Source: UBA4655 sp964585575 (GTDB lineage Bacteria > Planctomycetota > Planctomycetia > Pirellulales > UBA1268). Taken from it: a DNA stretch of 59,627 nt. The position numbers and the translations under genes were made by a program. A model generated the notes under the pieces. It was not told the origin of the DNA. It searched no databases and saw nothing but the letters and a program-made list of their open reading frames with translations. The stretch covers positions 1-59,627 of the forward strand of contig CAZPEM010000002.1 in assembly GCA_964585575.1 (NCBI GenBank). The letters are read 5' to 3'. Shown here piece after piece: positions 23,762 to 32,587 of the stretch (within the stretch, counting starts at the first letter, position 1; the number at the start of each line of letters is the position of its first letter).

Positions 23762-24985
23762 ATGAGCGATTTGATCAAGGTATGGGTGGCCGAATTCGGT
23801 GACCGCGGCCACTACCAACTGCAGTGGCGAGATCCCATCACCAACAGGCTGCGCACCAAAAGCACCCGGATCCGCAGGTCGGGGCTCTCCCGCGATCGCA
23901 AAGTCGCTGAGCGGATGGCCGGCGAACTCGAGGCGAAGCTGAACGCCGGCGAGGCAGTCATCCCCTCGCGGTTTCTCTGGGAGGACTTCCGCTCGCGATA
24001 CGAAGCGGAGGTGGTGCCCGGCCTCGCAGCGCGAACCGGCGAGAAGATCGCGTCGGTTTTCGACCGCTTTCAAAAGGAAATCAACCCGCGTCGTTTGTGG
24101 GACGTGGACGAGAAGCGGCTGTCCGCCTTTGTCTCCAAGCTCCGCAAGGGCGAGGGGGAGGGGGGCAAGGGGAAGTTGGCGGAATCGACGATCGCCGGCC
24201 ACCTCGCGCACCTGAAGGCGGCGCTCAACTGGGCCAAGTCGCAGAAGCTGATCGCCCACCTGCCGTCGTTCCCGCGGATCAAGCGCGCGAAGATGTCGAA
24301 GGGCGCCAAGGTCATGCGCGGCCGCCCGATCACGACCGAGGAGTTCGAGCGCATGCTGGGCAAGGTGGAGGATGTCGTCAGCCAAGCGGCGGCGGCCCGT
24401 TGGACGTTTTTTCTGCGGGGTCTTTGGACGAGTGGCCTACGGCTCACCGAATCGCTCGAACTCTATTGGGACCAAGAAGACAAACTACACCCCGTTCTGA
24501 CCGGCAAGTTCCCGATGCTCCGGATCCCCGCCGACCTGGAGAAGGGCAACAAGGAGCGGCTACTACCGATGGCGCCCGAATTCGCTGAACTGCTCCAGGG
24601 TGTACCGGAAGCCGACCGCACCGGGCCGGTGTTCAACCTCGAACGCGCCGACGGCAAGCCGGGCAAGCCGGCGGTCGATCGGGTGTCGAAGACCGTCAGC
24701 AGTATCGGTGCGAAGGCAAAGGTGCGGGTGGACGTGAAAAAAACCGCGTCGGCGCACGACCTGCGGCGGGCCTTCGGCGAGCGTTGGGCCGCCAGGTTGA
24801 TGCCTGCCCAGCTGATGGAGTTGATGCGGCACGAGACGATCGAAACGACCCTCTCCTATTACGTGGGCCGTAACGCCGAGAGGACCGCCGCCATCCTGTG
24901 GCACGAGCACGAGAAAGCGACGGAGCCGGGGCGGAAACCGGACGTGAAAAAGCCACGCGGAAAGCGCGGCAAAACGAGCACGTGA
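23762..24985 (+). CDS. Tyrosine recombinase (integrase)
   Basis: The protein has 407 residues from the ATG at 23762; the longer frame to 23699 lacks support. The catalytic residues of tyrosine recombinases can be placed: Arg227 in S-G-L-R-L-T-E, His332 and Arg335 in H-D-L-R-R, His357 in M-R-H-E-T, and the nucleophile Tyr366. An N-terminal arm-binding segment and a SAM-like core-binding segment (about residues 75-165) precede the catalytic domain. It lies 114 nt from the 3' end of tRNA-Leu, the classic place for an island integrase. It should catalyse integration and excision of the island. Confidence 0.92.
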   Translation: MSDLIKVWVAEFGDRGHYQLQWRDPITNRLRTKSTRIRRSGLSRDRKVAERMAGELEAKLNAGEAVIPSRFLWEDFRSRYEAEVVPGLAARTGEKIASVFDRFQKEINPRRLWDVDEKRLSAFVSKLRKGEGEGGKGKLAESTIAGHLAHLKAALNWAKSQKLIAHLPSFPRIKRAKMSKGAKVMRGRPITTEEFERMLGKVEDVVSQAAAARWTFFLRGLWTSGLRLTESLELYWDQEDKLHPVLTGKFPMLRIPADLEKGNKERLLPMAPEFAELLQGVPEADRTGPVFNLERADGKPGKPAVDRVSKTVSSIGAKAKVRVDVKKTASAHDLRRAFGERWAARLMPAQLMELMRHETIETTLSYYVGRNAERTAAILWHEHEKATEPGRKPDVKKPRGKRGKTST

Positions 24986-25003
24986 CCGGGTGAAAAAAAC
25001 TGC

Positions 25004-25027
25004 TGCGCCTAACAGTGCGCCTAACAG
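25004..25027 (+). repeat. Tandem 12-bp repeat between integrase and tRNA
   Basis: The 12-mer TGCGCCTAACAG occurs twice in a row, at 25004-25015 and 25016-25027. It sits between the integrase stop and the tRNA-Leu 3' end. Tyrosine recombinases often bind short direct repeats (arm sites) beside the attachment core, so this is a candidate arm-type site. Confidence 0.5.
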
Positions 25028-25099
25028 TCGGCCCCTTCAGGGGGTGAGCACGCGGGGCCGCCCGATCGCGAACCCCACGCTTTCCCGTCGAATACTGAA

Positions 25100-25182
25100 T
25101 GCCGGAGGTGGGACTTGAACCCACACGCCCTTGCGGGCAACGGATTTTGAGTCCGCCGCGTCTGCCATTCCGCCACTCCGGC
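25100..25182 (-). tRNA. tRNA-Leu (anticodon CAA)
   Basis: The acceptor stem pairs GCCGGAG with CTCCGGC, with discriminator A at 25100. The anticodon loop reads CTCAAAA, giving anticodon CAA for the codon TTG. A long variable arm (TTGCCCGCAAGGGCG) is present as expected for Leu, and the T-arm contains GGTTCAAGTCC. The 3' CCA is not encoded. The 3' end faces the integrase, and the gene is intact, so the 3' end was probably rebuilt or kept on insertion of the island. Confidence 0.95.
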
Positions 25183-25261
25183 TCTTGAGGGGCGCTTTCT
25201 GCCCGAGCAGCGTACGCCCGGCCGACGCGATTTTCCAGTGAGCCGGCCGGCCCTGGACCGA

Positions 25262-25753
25262 TCAGAGGTTCATGCCCAGGTAGCCGCCGCCGGCGTCGAT
25301 CGCCGCCTGCTCCTTCGCGAGCCGATCGAGCGTTCGCGAGAGGTCGCCCGCGGCGATGTAGCGGTCAAACTCGACCTGCACCGCCCGCTCGGCCGTCTTG
25401 CAAAGCCACTTCACGGCGGGCTCCGTGAGCCAGTCGCAGGTCTCACGGACGAGCTTCACCTCGAGATCGCTCCCCACGGTGCGGCTGTCGAGCTCGTCGG
25501 TCAGCAGCGTTCCCTCGATCGCGAACTCCACCATGCCGATCATGGGATCGTTCGTGAGTTGAAACGTGCAGGAGGCGTTTGTGAGATAATAGGTGTTGCG
25601 GGTGCCGTGCCGGGCGACCGCCCGTTGCATCCGCTCGAGCCGCGATCGAAACACGGGCGAGGCGTCGATCGGGATGTCGAGTCTGGCACAGCCGCGGAGC
25701 GGCGTGCAGTCAAACGTGATCCTGACGGCTGGCCGGGAAGGTTCGGCGGTCAT
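25262..25753 (-). CDS. Conserved hypothetical protein
   Basis: This gene encodes 163 residues, without a signal peptide or membrane segment. A segment T-F-Q-L-T-N-D-P-M-I-G-M-V-E-F around residue 64, flanked by other strand-like stretches, suggests a beta-rich N-terminal half. The C-terminal half is helical and charged, ending in G-G-G-Y-L-G-M. No named family is recognised. It lies just outside the tRNA, so it is probably part of the core chromosome. It is divergent from apbE with a 64-nt gap holding both promoters. Confidence 0.65.
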   Translation of the reverse strand: MTAEPSRPAVRITFDCTPLRGCARLDIPIDASPVFRSRLERMQRAVARHGTRNTYYLTNASCTFQLTNDPMIGMVEFAIEGTLLTDELDSRTVGSDLEVKLVRETCDWLTEPAVKWLCKTAERAVQVEFDRYIAAGDLSRTLDRLAKEQAAIDAGGGYLGMNL

Positions 25754-25817
25754 GTGGTTACCGGATCGAAGGTGTAGCCAAGTGTACCTAATTCAACTCC
25801 TGCGAACGCCTTGCAGC

Positions 25818-26912
25818 ATGTCCTCCGGGAGTGTCGCCTCCAGGAGCGACGTCGCCCGACGAAGGGCCCTCGCGGCGGCAGCTCTCGCAGCGTTCGCCAT
25901 CGGTATCATCGGCGGCTGCCTTGGCGAAAAGGTGGAAAAGAAGTTCGACGCGACCCGCCGGCTCATGGGGGTGGCGTGGACGATCACGGCGTATGCCGAA
26001 ACGAAGGATCGGGCGGAGGCGGCGATGGCGGCCGCTTTCCAGGAGATCGCCAGGCTCGAGCGGATCCTCTCCGACTACGACCCGGAGAGCGAACTCTCAC
26101 GGCTTTCCGCCCGGTCGCCCACGATTGCGCCCGTCGGGGAGGACCTGTGGAAGGTGCTCGAACGGGCGGTCTGGTTTCGTGACACAAGCGGCGGGGCATT
26201 CGATCCGACCGTCGGGCCGCTCACGACGCTCTGGCGGCAGGCGCGACGCTCGGGCAGGCTTCCCGATCCAGGCAAGCTCGCCGCGGCACGGGCGGCCGTC
26301 GGGCCTGCGAGCCTTCGGCTCGATCACGGCGATCGCTCGGTCGAGCTTCGGCAGCCCGGCATGCGGCTCGATCTGGGCGGCATCGGCATGGGCCATGCCG
26401 TCGATGCCGCGATGGCCGTCCTCGCGCGGCATGGCATCCGCTCGGCGATGATCGACGCCTCGGGCGACATCGCCGTCTCGTCGCCGCCTCCGGGAAAACG
26501 CGGATGGCGAATCGCGATCGACCCGGTGCGAAGCGGGCGGCCGCGGGAAGCCGACGGATCAGGCGGCATGGGCACCACGTTCGTCGAACTCGTCGACGCC
26601 GCCATCACGACCTCGGGCGATGCCTTCCAGGCGGTCGAGATTGACGGCATCCGCTACAGCCACATCGTCGATCCTCGGACCGGCGTCGGTGTCTTCGGAC
26701 CTTCCGCGGTGACCGTGATCGCGGCCGACTGCACCACGGCCGATGCGGCGGCGACCGCCGCGAGCGTCCTAGGGCCGGAGGCGGGCACCGCGTTCATCGA
26801 AGAACTTCCCGGAGCGGCAGCGAGGTTCCAGTGGGTCGAGCGGGGTGAGCCTCGCGCCCTCCCGACCGGCCGCTGGCCGGTCCAGCCGCCGCGAAATAGA
26901 GGCGAACCGTGA
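25818..26912 (+). CDS. apbE: FAD:protein FMN transferase, ApbE family lipoprotein
   Basis: This gene encodes 364 residues. An N-terminal hydrophobic stretch ends in I-I-G-G-C, a lipobox, so the protein is probably lipid-anchored outside the cytoplasmic membrane. The ApbE core is seen in L-S-D-Y-D-P-E-S-E-L-S-R-L, D-L-G-G-I-G-M-G, D-A-S-G-D-I-A-V and H-I-V-D-P-R-T-G. It transfers FMN from FAD to a Thr or Ser on membrane electron-transfer proteins such as Nqr or Rnf subunits. No target subunit is encoded nearby. The start at 25818 is chosen because it places the signal sequence correctly. Confidence 0.9.
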   Translation: MSSGSVASRSDVARRRALAAAALAAFAIGIIGGCLGEKVEKKFDATRRLMGVAWTITAYAETKDRAEAAMAAAFQEIARLERILSDYDPESELSRLSARSPTIAPVGEDLWKVLERAVWFRDTSGGAFDPTVGPLTTLWRQARRSGRLPDPGKLAAARAAVGPASLRLDHGDRSVELRQPGMRLDLGGIGMGHAVDAAMAVLARHGIRSAMIDASGDIAVSSPPPGKRGWRIAIDPVRSGRPREADGSGGMGTTFVELVDAAITTSGDAFQAVEIDGIRYSHIVDPRTGVGVFGPSAVTVIAADCTTADAAATAASVLGPEAGTAFIEELPGAAARFQWVERGEPRALPTGRWPVQPPRNRGEP

Positions 26913-27165
26913 CAGCCGCCGACCTTTTTCACCTCGCCAGCGTGCCCGAATTTCCCAGATTGTCGCCAACGCGTCGGCTGGGCGGATTGCTCCAAGTTTG
27001 ACGATCGGGGGGCCGATACCACTTTCGCTGTCGCTGCGCCCTGGTGCATCGACTGCGGCATCGGTCGGGGGGCTCGATGTCGGGATGGGTGCCATGCGCA
27101 GCCGTCCCCCAGGGCGCGGCGACGGCCTTTGAACGACGACACGCACAACACCGAGAACCTGGAAC

Positions 27166-29472
27166 GTGCCCCCCCGGCAGCTCCGACAAATCTGGGTCGC
27201 CTGGACGAGCCTTTCGCTCGTCGCGGTGGGCTGCGCCCCGAAGCAGCCGTTCTATTTCTTCGAGGACGGCGACCTCTCGCACTACGTCGGCGCGATCCAG
27301 AAGCTCGAGTATCCCGACGCCCAGGACAAGCCGCTCGACGAGGCGGCCGGAACGCTCGAGCCGCTCACGCTCTCCAACGCGAGATTCGACAACATCTGGG
27401 AGCTTTCGCTCGAGGAGTCGATCCGAACGGCACTGGAGAATGGCAAAGTCCTGAGAAATCTCGGAGGCCGGTTCGCGAGCTTCGGCGGCCCGAGGCCGCA
27501 GACGGGCGAGCCGCCGGTGTCACTCCTCACGGCGCCCGATCTCACGCCGACGATCTACGACCCGGCGATCGCGGAGACCGACCCCTTCCGCGGCGTCGAG
27601 AGCGCGCTTGCGGCCTTCGACGCGCAGCTCAACGCGTCGAGCGTGTGGGAATCGGGCAACCGGCCGCAGAACGTCGATCCGAACTTCCAGTCGATCCTCT
27701 TCGTGCCAGTGCTCAAGACCGTCACGGGGAATAACACGGTGGGGGTCAGCAAGAGAACCGCGACCGGTGCGACGTTCGGCGCCTCGAACTCGCTCATCGC
27801 CAACAACACGAACAACGCCTTCCGCGACGTCAACACGACCTGGACGACGCAGTACGACTTCACGTTCAGCCAGCCGCTCTTGCAGGGGGCGGGCGTCACC
27901 TACAACCGGATCGCGGGGCCGGACGCGTTCGAGAACGTCTTCGGTCGGCCGAACTTCCGCGGCGTGCTGCTCGCGAGGATCAACGCCGACATCTCGCTCG
28001 CCGAGTTCGAGGCGGGCGTGCGGAACCTCGTGAGCGATGTGGAGCAGTCGTACTGGGAGCTCTACTTCTCCTACCGCAACCTCGAGGCGAGGAAGGCGGG
28101 CCGCGACAGCGCCCTCGAGGCCTGGCGGAAGGTGCACGCTCTCTACGTCGAGCAGTCGCGGGGCGGCGAGGCCGACAAGGAGGCGCAGGCCCGCGAGCAG
28201 TACTTCTTCTTCCGCAGCGAGGTGGAGCAGGCGCTCACCGACGTCTACCGCTGTGAGAACCGTCTGCGGTACATGATGGGGATCACCGCGAGCGACGGTC
28301 GGCTCATCCGGCCGGCCGACGAGCCGACGACGGCCCGCATCGCCTTCGACTGGCAGCAGTCGCTCGTCGAGGCCCTCTCGCGGTCGGCGGAGCTGCGGAA
28401 GCAGAAGTGGCGGATCAAGCAGAAGGAGCTCGAACTCGTCGCCGCCAAGAACCTGCTCCTGCCGCGGCTCGATCTCGTCGGCCGTTGGCGGGCGCTCGGC
28501 GTCGGCGAGCAGCTGCTCAACCAGAACTACCAGCCGTTCCCCAACAGGCTCTCCGGCCTGCCTGCCCCCGCACCCGATCCGGCCGACTCGCTCGAGGGCA
28601 CCGACGCCTACTCGACGCTCTTGAGCGGCAACTTCTACGAGTGGCAGGCGGGCGCTCAGTTCCAGATGCCGCTCGGATTCCGCCGGGAGCTCTCGACCGT
28701 GAGGAACTACCAGCTCCAGCTGGCACGCGAACGGGCTCGGCTCCAGGATGAGGAACTCGAGGCGTCGCACGCGCTCGTCGAGGCCGTGCGAAACGTCGAT
28801 ACCAACTTCGCCCTCGCCCAGACCAACTTCAACCGACGCGTCGCGGCCGAGAAGCAGGTCGACGCCGTGCAGGCCGCCTACGATGCCGGCACCGTCACGC
28901 TCGACCAGCTTCTCGACGCCCAGCGCCGCCGGGCCGAGGCCGAAAGCACCTACTACCGCGCCCTCGTCGACTACAACCGCTCGATCGCGCAGCTCCATTT
29001 CCGGAAGGGATCGCTCCTCGAATACAACGGCGTCTTCCTCGCCGAGGGGCCGTGGCCGGGGAAGGCCTACTTCGACGCACACCGCCGGGCCCGCCAGCGG
29101 GATGCGAGCATCTACCTCGACTACAGGCACTCTCGGCCGGGCGTCTTCAGCCGGGGGCCGATCACGCAGGAGTTCGAGTCGATCGGGGCCGACGCGAAAG
29201 CGACGCAGCTGCCGCCGCGGGATCCGGCGACCCGTGAGCCGGGCGAGGCGGCCCCGCAGCCTGCGTCGACGCCCGACCTGCTGCCGACCCCCGCCGACGG
29301 CTCCACGACCGCGATCCCGTCAACGCTACCGCAGGCCGCCGATGCGGTGGACGCGGGCGTGCGGTTTCCCGAAGGGCGGATGAGCCGCCGATTCTTCCCG
29401 GCCTCCAGCCCCGTGCCGCCGGGCCGCGAGGTGACGACGCCCGACGCCGCCTCCGCCACGCAGCTGCGATAG
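27166..29472 (+). CDS. TolC-family outer membrane efflux protein
   Basis: The protein has 768 residues, longer than TolC because of a Pro-rich C-terminal tail. The start is a GTG at 27166. A signal sequence ends in V-A-V-G-C, a lipobox, so it is a predicted lipoprotein. Two helical hairpin repeats are seen: V-S-D-V-E-Q-S-Y-W-E-L-Y-F-S-Y-R-N-L around residue 290, and D-A-G-T-V-T-L-D-Q-L-L-D-A-Q-R-R around residue 575. These are hallmarks of outer membrane efflux proteins. No inner membrane pump or adaptor lies directly beside it. The 253-nt gap before it (26913-27165) has no gene that I can support. Confidence 0.85.
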   Translation: MPPRQLRQIWVAWTSLSLVAVGCAPKQPFYFFEDGDLSHYVGAIQKLEYPDAQDKPLDEAAGTLEPLTLSNARFDNIWELSLEESIRTALENGKVLRNLGGRFASFGGPRPQTGEPPVSLLTAPDLTPTIYDPAIAETDPFRGVESALAAFDAQLNASSVWESGNRPQNVDPNFQSILFVPVLKTVTGNNTVGVSKRTATGATFGASNSLIANNTNNAFRDVNTTWTTQYDFTFSQPLLQGAGVTYNRIAGPDAFENVFGRPNFRGVLLARINADISLAEFEAGVRNLVSDVEQSYWELYFSYRNLEARKAGRDSALEAWRKVHALYVEQSRGGEADKEAQAREQYFFFRSEVEQALTDVYRCENRLRYMMGITASDGRLIRPADEPTTARIAFDWQQSLVEALSRSAELRKQKWRIKQKELELVAAKNLLLPRLDLVGRWRALGVGEQLLNQNYQPFPNRLSGLPAPAPDPADSLEGTDAYSTLLSGNFYEWQAGAQFQMPLGFRRELSTVRNYQLQLARERARLQDEELEASHALVEAVRNVDTNFALAQTNFNRRVAAEKQVDAVQAAYDAGTVTLDQLLDAQRRRAEAESTYYRALVDYNRSIAQLHFRKGSLLEYNGVFLAEGPWPGKAYFDAHRRARQRDASIYLDYRHSRPGVFSRGPITQEFESIGADAKATQLPPRDPATREPGEAAPQPASTPDLLPTPADGSTTAIPSTLPQAADAVDAGVRFPEGRMSRRFFPASSPVPPGREVTTPDAASATQLR

Positions 29473-29474
29473 GT

Positions 29475-30626
29475 TCACCGGCCGGGAAGCGCCGCGGCGG
29501 TGATCGCCTCGCGGAGCCGATCGGGATCCCGTGAACGGATCGCGTCGAGCCGATCCTTCGCTTCCGGCCGCGGGCAGGCGACGAGGTAGCCCGCGACGGC
29601 GCGGCGGACGAGCGGGTCGTCGTCGCCGAGCGAGTCCCAGAGCGCCGCGACGGAGTGGGCGTGATCCCACTCGCGGTAGCGGGCAAGATCGACCGTTGCC
29701 TCGGCGGCGACGACCGGCGCGGCGAGGAGCTTCGCCGTGGCAGCGGCTATCCACGGCCTGGGAATCGAGTCGGCCAGGCTTTCCCACGCGAATCGCAGGG
29801 CGGAAAGAAGGTGCCGCTGATCGACCGGACGGGCTTCGGGCCGCAGCAGCCCCGCCTGCTCGATCACGTCGAGCCCGCGCGGGCCCTCCGCCACCAGCAG
29901 GCCCGCAAGCAGGCCGTCGTAGCCCGCGCGGAAGTCGTCGGCCGGCGCGAGCACCGACTTCCGCAGCATGTCGACCGAGGCATCGCGTTGTGCCGCGTGC
30001 TTCGCGGTCGTCGCCGTGAGTCCGACCGCGAGGGCATAGAAGCCACGGCGGCGTTCGTCGATTCCCTCGCCTGCGACCCACTGCCGAAGCTTCACCGGAT
30101 CGAAGGCATCGGCGACGTTTCGGACGGCGTCGAACGGGGCGAGGCCGAATTCGGTGAAGGCGTCTTCGGCGATCGCCGGCTCCGGATGCTCGAGCCGTGT
30201 CGCGAACCATCGCAGCCGCTTTTCGGCGGGATCACCCGAGGCGGGGGCCGCGGCGACATGGCCGATCAACGCCTCGTCGGCGGCGACCGCAGTCCATCGC
30301 TCGGGCTTCCCCGCGGCCGCATCGTCCGACTCGCCGAAGAGGATCGCGGTGCCCTTCGCCGGCGACTCGACGCGGGCCGTGGCGGTCTTCGGCGGATCGC
30401 CACCGCCGCGGAGCACCGTCAGCACGCGAAACGTCTGGATCGCGATCCCCGAGGCGTCTTTGCCGGGGTCGCCGGCGGGCTCCGCCACGACCGTCAGGTC
30501 CGCGGCGTCCCGCCGCTCGGCGAGCGACCGGCCGACGACCCCGCAGAACGGACAGCCCGCGGCCTCGGCCGAAATGGCCACGACCATCACCGCCGCGATG
30601 GTTCGTTCCAGGATCGCGGATCGCAT
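29475..30626 (-). CDS. Secreted protein with CPFC motif and helical repeats (copy 1)
   Basis: This gene encodes 383 residues. A signal peptide of about 23 residues is followed at once by C-P-F-C-G. The next 90 residues look beta-rich. The rest is a string of helical, HEAT-like repeats, ending in Y-L-V-A-C-P-R-P-E-A-K. The protein at 34781-36310 shares the CPFC start, the helical layout and the closing A-C-P-x-P-E-A motif, so they are paralogues. The CPFC pair could be a redox or metal site outside the cytoplasm. I know of no named family. The gene is tail to tail with the TolC-type gene, 2 nt apart. Confidence 0.7.
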   Translation of the reverse strand: MRSAILERTIAAVMVVAISAEAAGCPFCGVVGRSLAERRDAADLTVVAEPAGDPGKDASGIAIQTFRVLTVLRGGGDPPKTATARVESPAKGTAILFGESDDAAAGKPERWTAVAADEALIGHVAAAPASGDPAEKRLRWFATRLEHPEPAIAEDAFTEFGLAPFDAVRNVADAFDPVKLRQWVAGEGIDERRRGFYALAVGLTATTAKHAAQRDASVDMLRKSVLAPADDFRAGYDGLLAGLLVAEGPRGLDVIEQAGLLRPEARPVDQRHLLSALRFAWESLADSIPRPWIAAATAKLLAAPVVAAEATVDLARYREWDHAHSVAALWDSLGDDDPLVRRAVAGYLVACPRPEAKDRLDAIRSRDPDRLREAITAAALPGR

Positions 30627-30638
30627 GGGCGATAACTT

Positions 30639-31307
30639 TTACAGGTAGGCCGCCGAGGCCCGCTCGCGGTGCATCCGCTGCCGCCAGTAGGGCGTCGTGC
30701 AGAGCAAAAGCGTCCCGGTGCCCCGGTAGACGAACGCCCGTTTCTGCCCCGAAAGCCAGAAGGCGAGGAGCGACTTCGCCGGCCGGCCGATCGACAGCGA
30801 GATGCCGTCGGTCCGGGCGATCACGAACGGGCCGTCGGCGACGAGCTGTTCGTTGTCGAGCGTCACTTCCTCCACGGGGCCATCCACCTGGAGCACGGCC
30901 TGCCCTTCCCCGCGAAGCGTCGTCTTGTACCAGAAGAGCCCCTCGCCGGCCCAGTAGCTCGTCCAGAGCCGCTCGCGGTGGATCGAGAGGTTCACCTCGC
31001 CGTCGCTCGCCCAGAAGCACTTCGTGTCGAGGATCCACCGCTCCTCGGGCTTCACCCGCAGCATGTGGTACCCGCCGAGCGTCGAGTCGAGGTAGACGTT
31101 TCCCGTGCCGAAGTAGCGGGGCCGCACCACCGACTCGTCGGAAAAGAGCGACACCCACCAGCTGGCGAGCGACGGCAGGGGCACGTCCATCGAGATCGCA
31201 CCCTTCATGTGGTTGAGGGCGCCCCGCTCCGTGCGGACGTCGTCTTCATCGAGGCCGACCTTCACCCACCGCATGCCTTCGGTGGACTCGACTTCAAACG
31301 TCGCCAT
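30639..31307 (-). CDS. AIM24 family protein
   Basis: The predicted protein has 222 residues from the ATG at 31307; the longer frame to 31343 is not needed. It is beta-rich, with A-I-S-M-D-V near residue 36, G-T-G-N-V-Y-L-D-S near residue 67, and the paired segments G-E-G-L-F-W-Y-K-T and G-E-G-Q-A-V-L-Q. These are typical of the AIM24 (formerly DUF124) family, which shares the TRAP-like fold. The bacterial function is unknown. It overlaps the UrtA-like gene by 14 nt, so both are cotranscribed. Confidence 0.8.
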   Translation of the reverse strand: MATFEVESTEGMRWVKVGLDEDDVRTERGALNHMKGAISMDVPLPSLASWWVSLFSDESVVRPRYFGTGNVYLDSTLGGYHMLRVKPEERWILDTKCFWASDGEVNLSIHRERLWTSYWAGEGLFWYKTTLRGEGQAVLQVDGPVEEVTLDNEQLVADGPFVIARTDGISLSIGRPAKSLLAFWLSGQKRAFVYRGTGTLLLCTTPYWRQRMHRERASAAYL

Positions 31308-32586
31308 GGATGTCCACCTCTTGGCCACGCTCGATGCCGCCATCGGTCCAGTCGCACTTCCAGCCCGGGAAAGCGATCTCGGGGTAGGGATCCGGCGGGA
31401 TCGGAACCCCGGAATCGTGGACGATGTCGAACTGCCGGTCCGCGAGAACTCGTCCGATGCGGAAATACTTCGAGCAGTGCTGCGTCTTCGGGTCGAGTTC
31501 GATCCGGCCGCCGGGCCCGTCGTAGCCGAGGCCGTCGCGGAACGCCTGCCGCACCGCGGTCGTTGCGAACGAGCCCGCCTTCTCGACCGCTCGCCTCCAG
31601 AGCTCGACGAGACACCAGCCGGCCTCCATCGCGTCGCCGGTCACGCGGTCGTGGCCGAACTCCCGCCGGAATCCCTCGATCCAGTCGCGGTTGGCCTCGC
31701 CAGGAAGGCTCTGGAAGTAGCTCGACACCGCATAGTGCCCCTTCACGTGGTCGGGGAGCATGCTCCGCAGATCATCCTCCGCGATGCTCGTCGAGACGAC
31801 CGGCAGCCGCGAGGCGGAGAGCCGCTCGGCGGCGATCGCCGCGAAGAAGCCGATGTTCGACTCGCCGTTGATCGTGTTCAAGACGCAGTCGGCCTCCGAC
31901 TCCGCGATTACGCGGACGGCCTCGCGGAAGTCGTGCTGCTCGAGCGGGTAGTAGGCCTCGCCCGCGGGCTGGAGGCCCTTCGAGGCGAGGTATTTCTTCG
32001 CGATGTAGTTGGCCGTCCGCGGGAAGACGTAGTCGGACCCGATGAGGTAGACCCGCTTCCGCGAGCCGCCCGCCTCCGAGAGCAGCCAGTCGATCGTCGG
32101 GAAGATCTGCTGGTTGGGCACGGAGTTGCCGTAGACGACGTTCTTCGACGACTCGTTTCCCTCGTACTGCACGGCGTAGAAGAGCAGCTTGTCGGCCTCC
32201 TCGAAGACCGGCAGCACGGCCTTGCGGCTCGCGCTCGTCCAGCAGCCGAAGACGGCCGCGGCCCCGGCGTCGAGGAGGCCTCGGGCCCGGATGGGGAAGA
32301 GGTCGTTCCGCGACCGCGGGTCGGGAGCCAGCAGTTCGACCTGGTGCCCGAGGATGCCCCCCTTTTCATTGATCCGCTCGAAGGCGTGGATCTGGATGTC
32401 GCGAAGCGAGGTCGCGCTGATCGCCAGCGGGCCCGTCTGCGAGTGCAGCAGGCCGACCTTGACCTTCCTCGCCTTCGGCGGGATGCCGAGCGAGCAGCCG
32501 GCAAAGATCGCAGGCGCAATCGCCCTCGCCGCCGCGAGCGTCGCCGCCATGCCCGAACCGATCGCCTTCCGCCGCGTGACGTTCAT
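31294..32586 (-). CDS. UrtA-like periplasmic amide-binding protein, orphan
   Basis: This gene encodes 430 residues. The N-terminus has a twin-arginine-like T-R-R-K-A-I-G and an F-A-G-C lipobox, so it is probably exported and lipid-anchored. The body matches the family of urea/short-chain amide binding proteins: G-L-L-H-S-Q-T-G-P-L-A-I-S, then V-F-G-C-W-T-S-A-S-R-K-A-V-L-P and Y-P-L-E-Q-H-D-F. No permease or ATPase genes of a Urt-type transporter are adjacent. It may instead sense a ligand for the membrane protein upstream. It starts 1 nt after the DUF4239 gene. Confidence 0.85.
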   Translation of the reverse strand: MNVTRRKAIGSGMAATLAAARAIAPAIFAGCSLGIPPKARKVKVGLLHSQTGPLAISATSLRDIQIHAFERINEKGGILGHQVELLAPDPRSRNDLFPIRARGLLDAGAAAVFGCWTSASRKAVLPVFEEADKLLFYAVQYEGNESSKNVVYGNSVPNQQIFPTIDWLLSEAGGSRKRVYLIGSDYVFPRTANYIAKKYLASKGLQPAGEAYYPLEQHDFREAVRVIAESEADCVLNTINGESNIGFFAAIAAERLSASRLPVVSTSIAEDDLRSMLPDHVKGHYAVSSYFQSLPGEANRDWIEGFRREFGHDRVTGDAMEAGWCLVELWRRAVEKAGSFATTAVRQAFRDGLGYDGPGGRIELDPKTQHCSKYFRIGRVLADRQFDIVHDSGVPIPPDPYPEIAFPGWKCDWTDGGIERGQEVDIHGDV

Positions 32587-32587
32587 G

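Noticed and set aside
1..25000. A second attachment site matching the tRNA-Leu 3' end
   Set aside because: I looked for the TCCCACCTCCGGCA-type sequence to the left of the integrase and saw no convincing copy. The left end is likely beyond the window.
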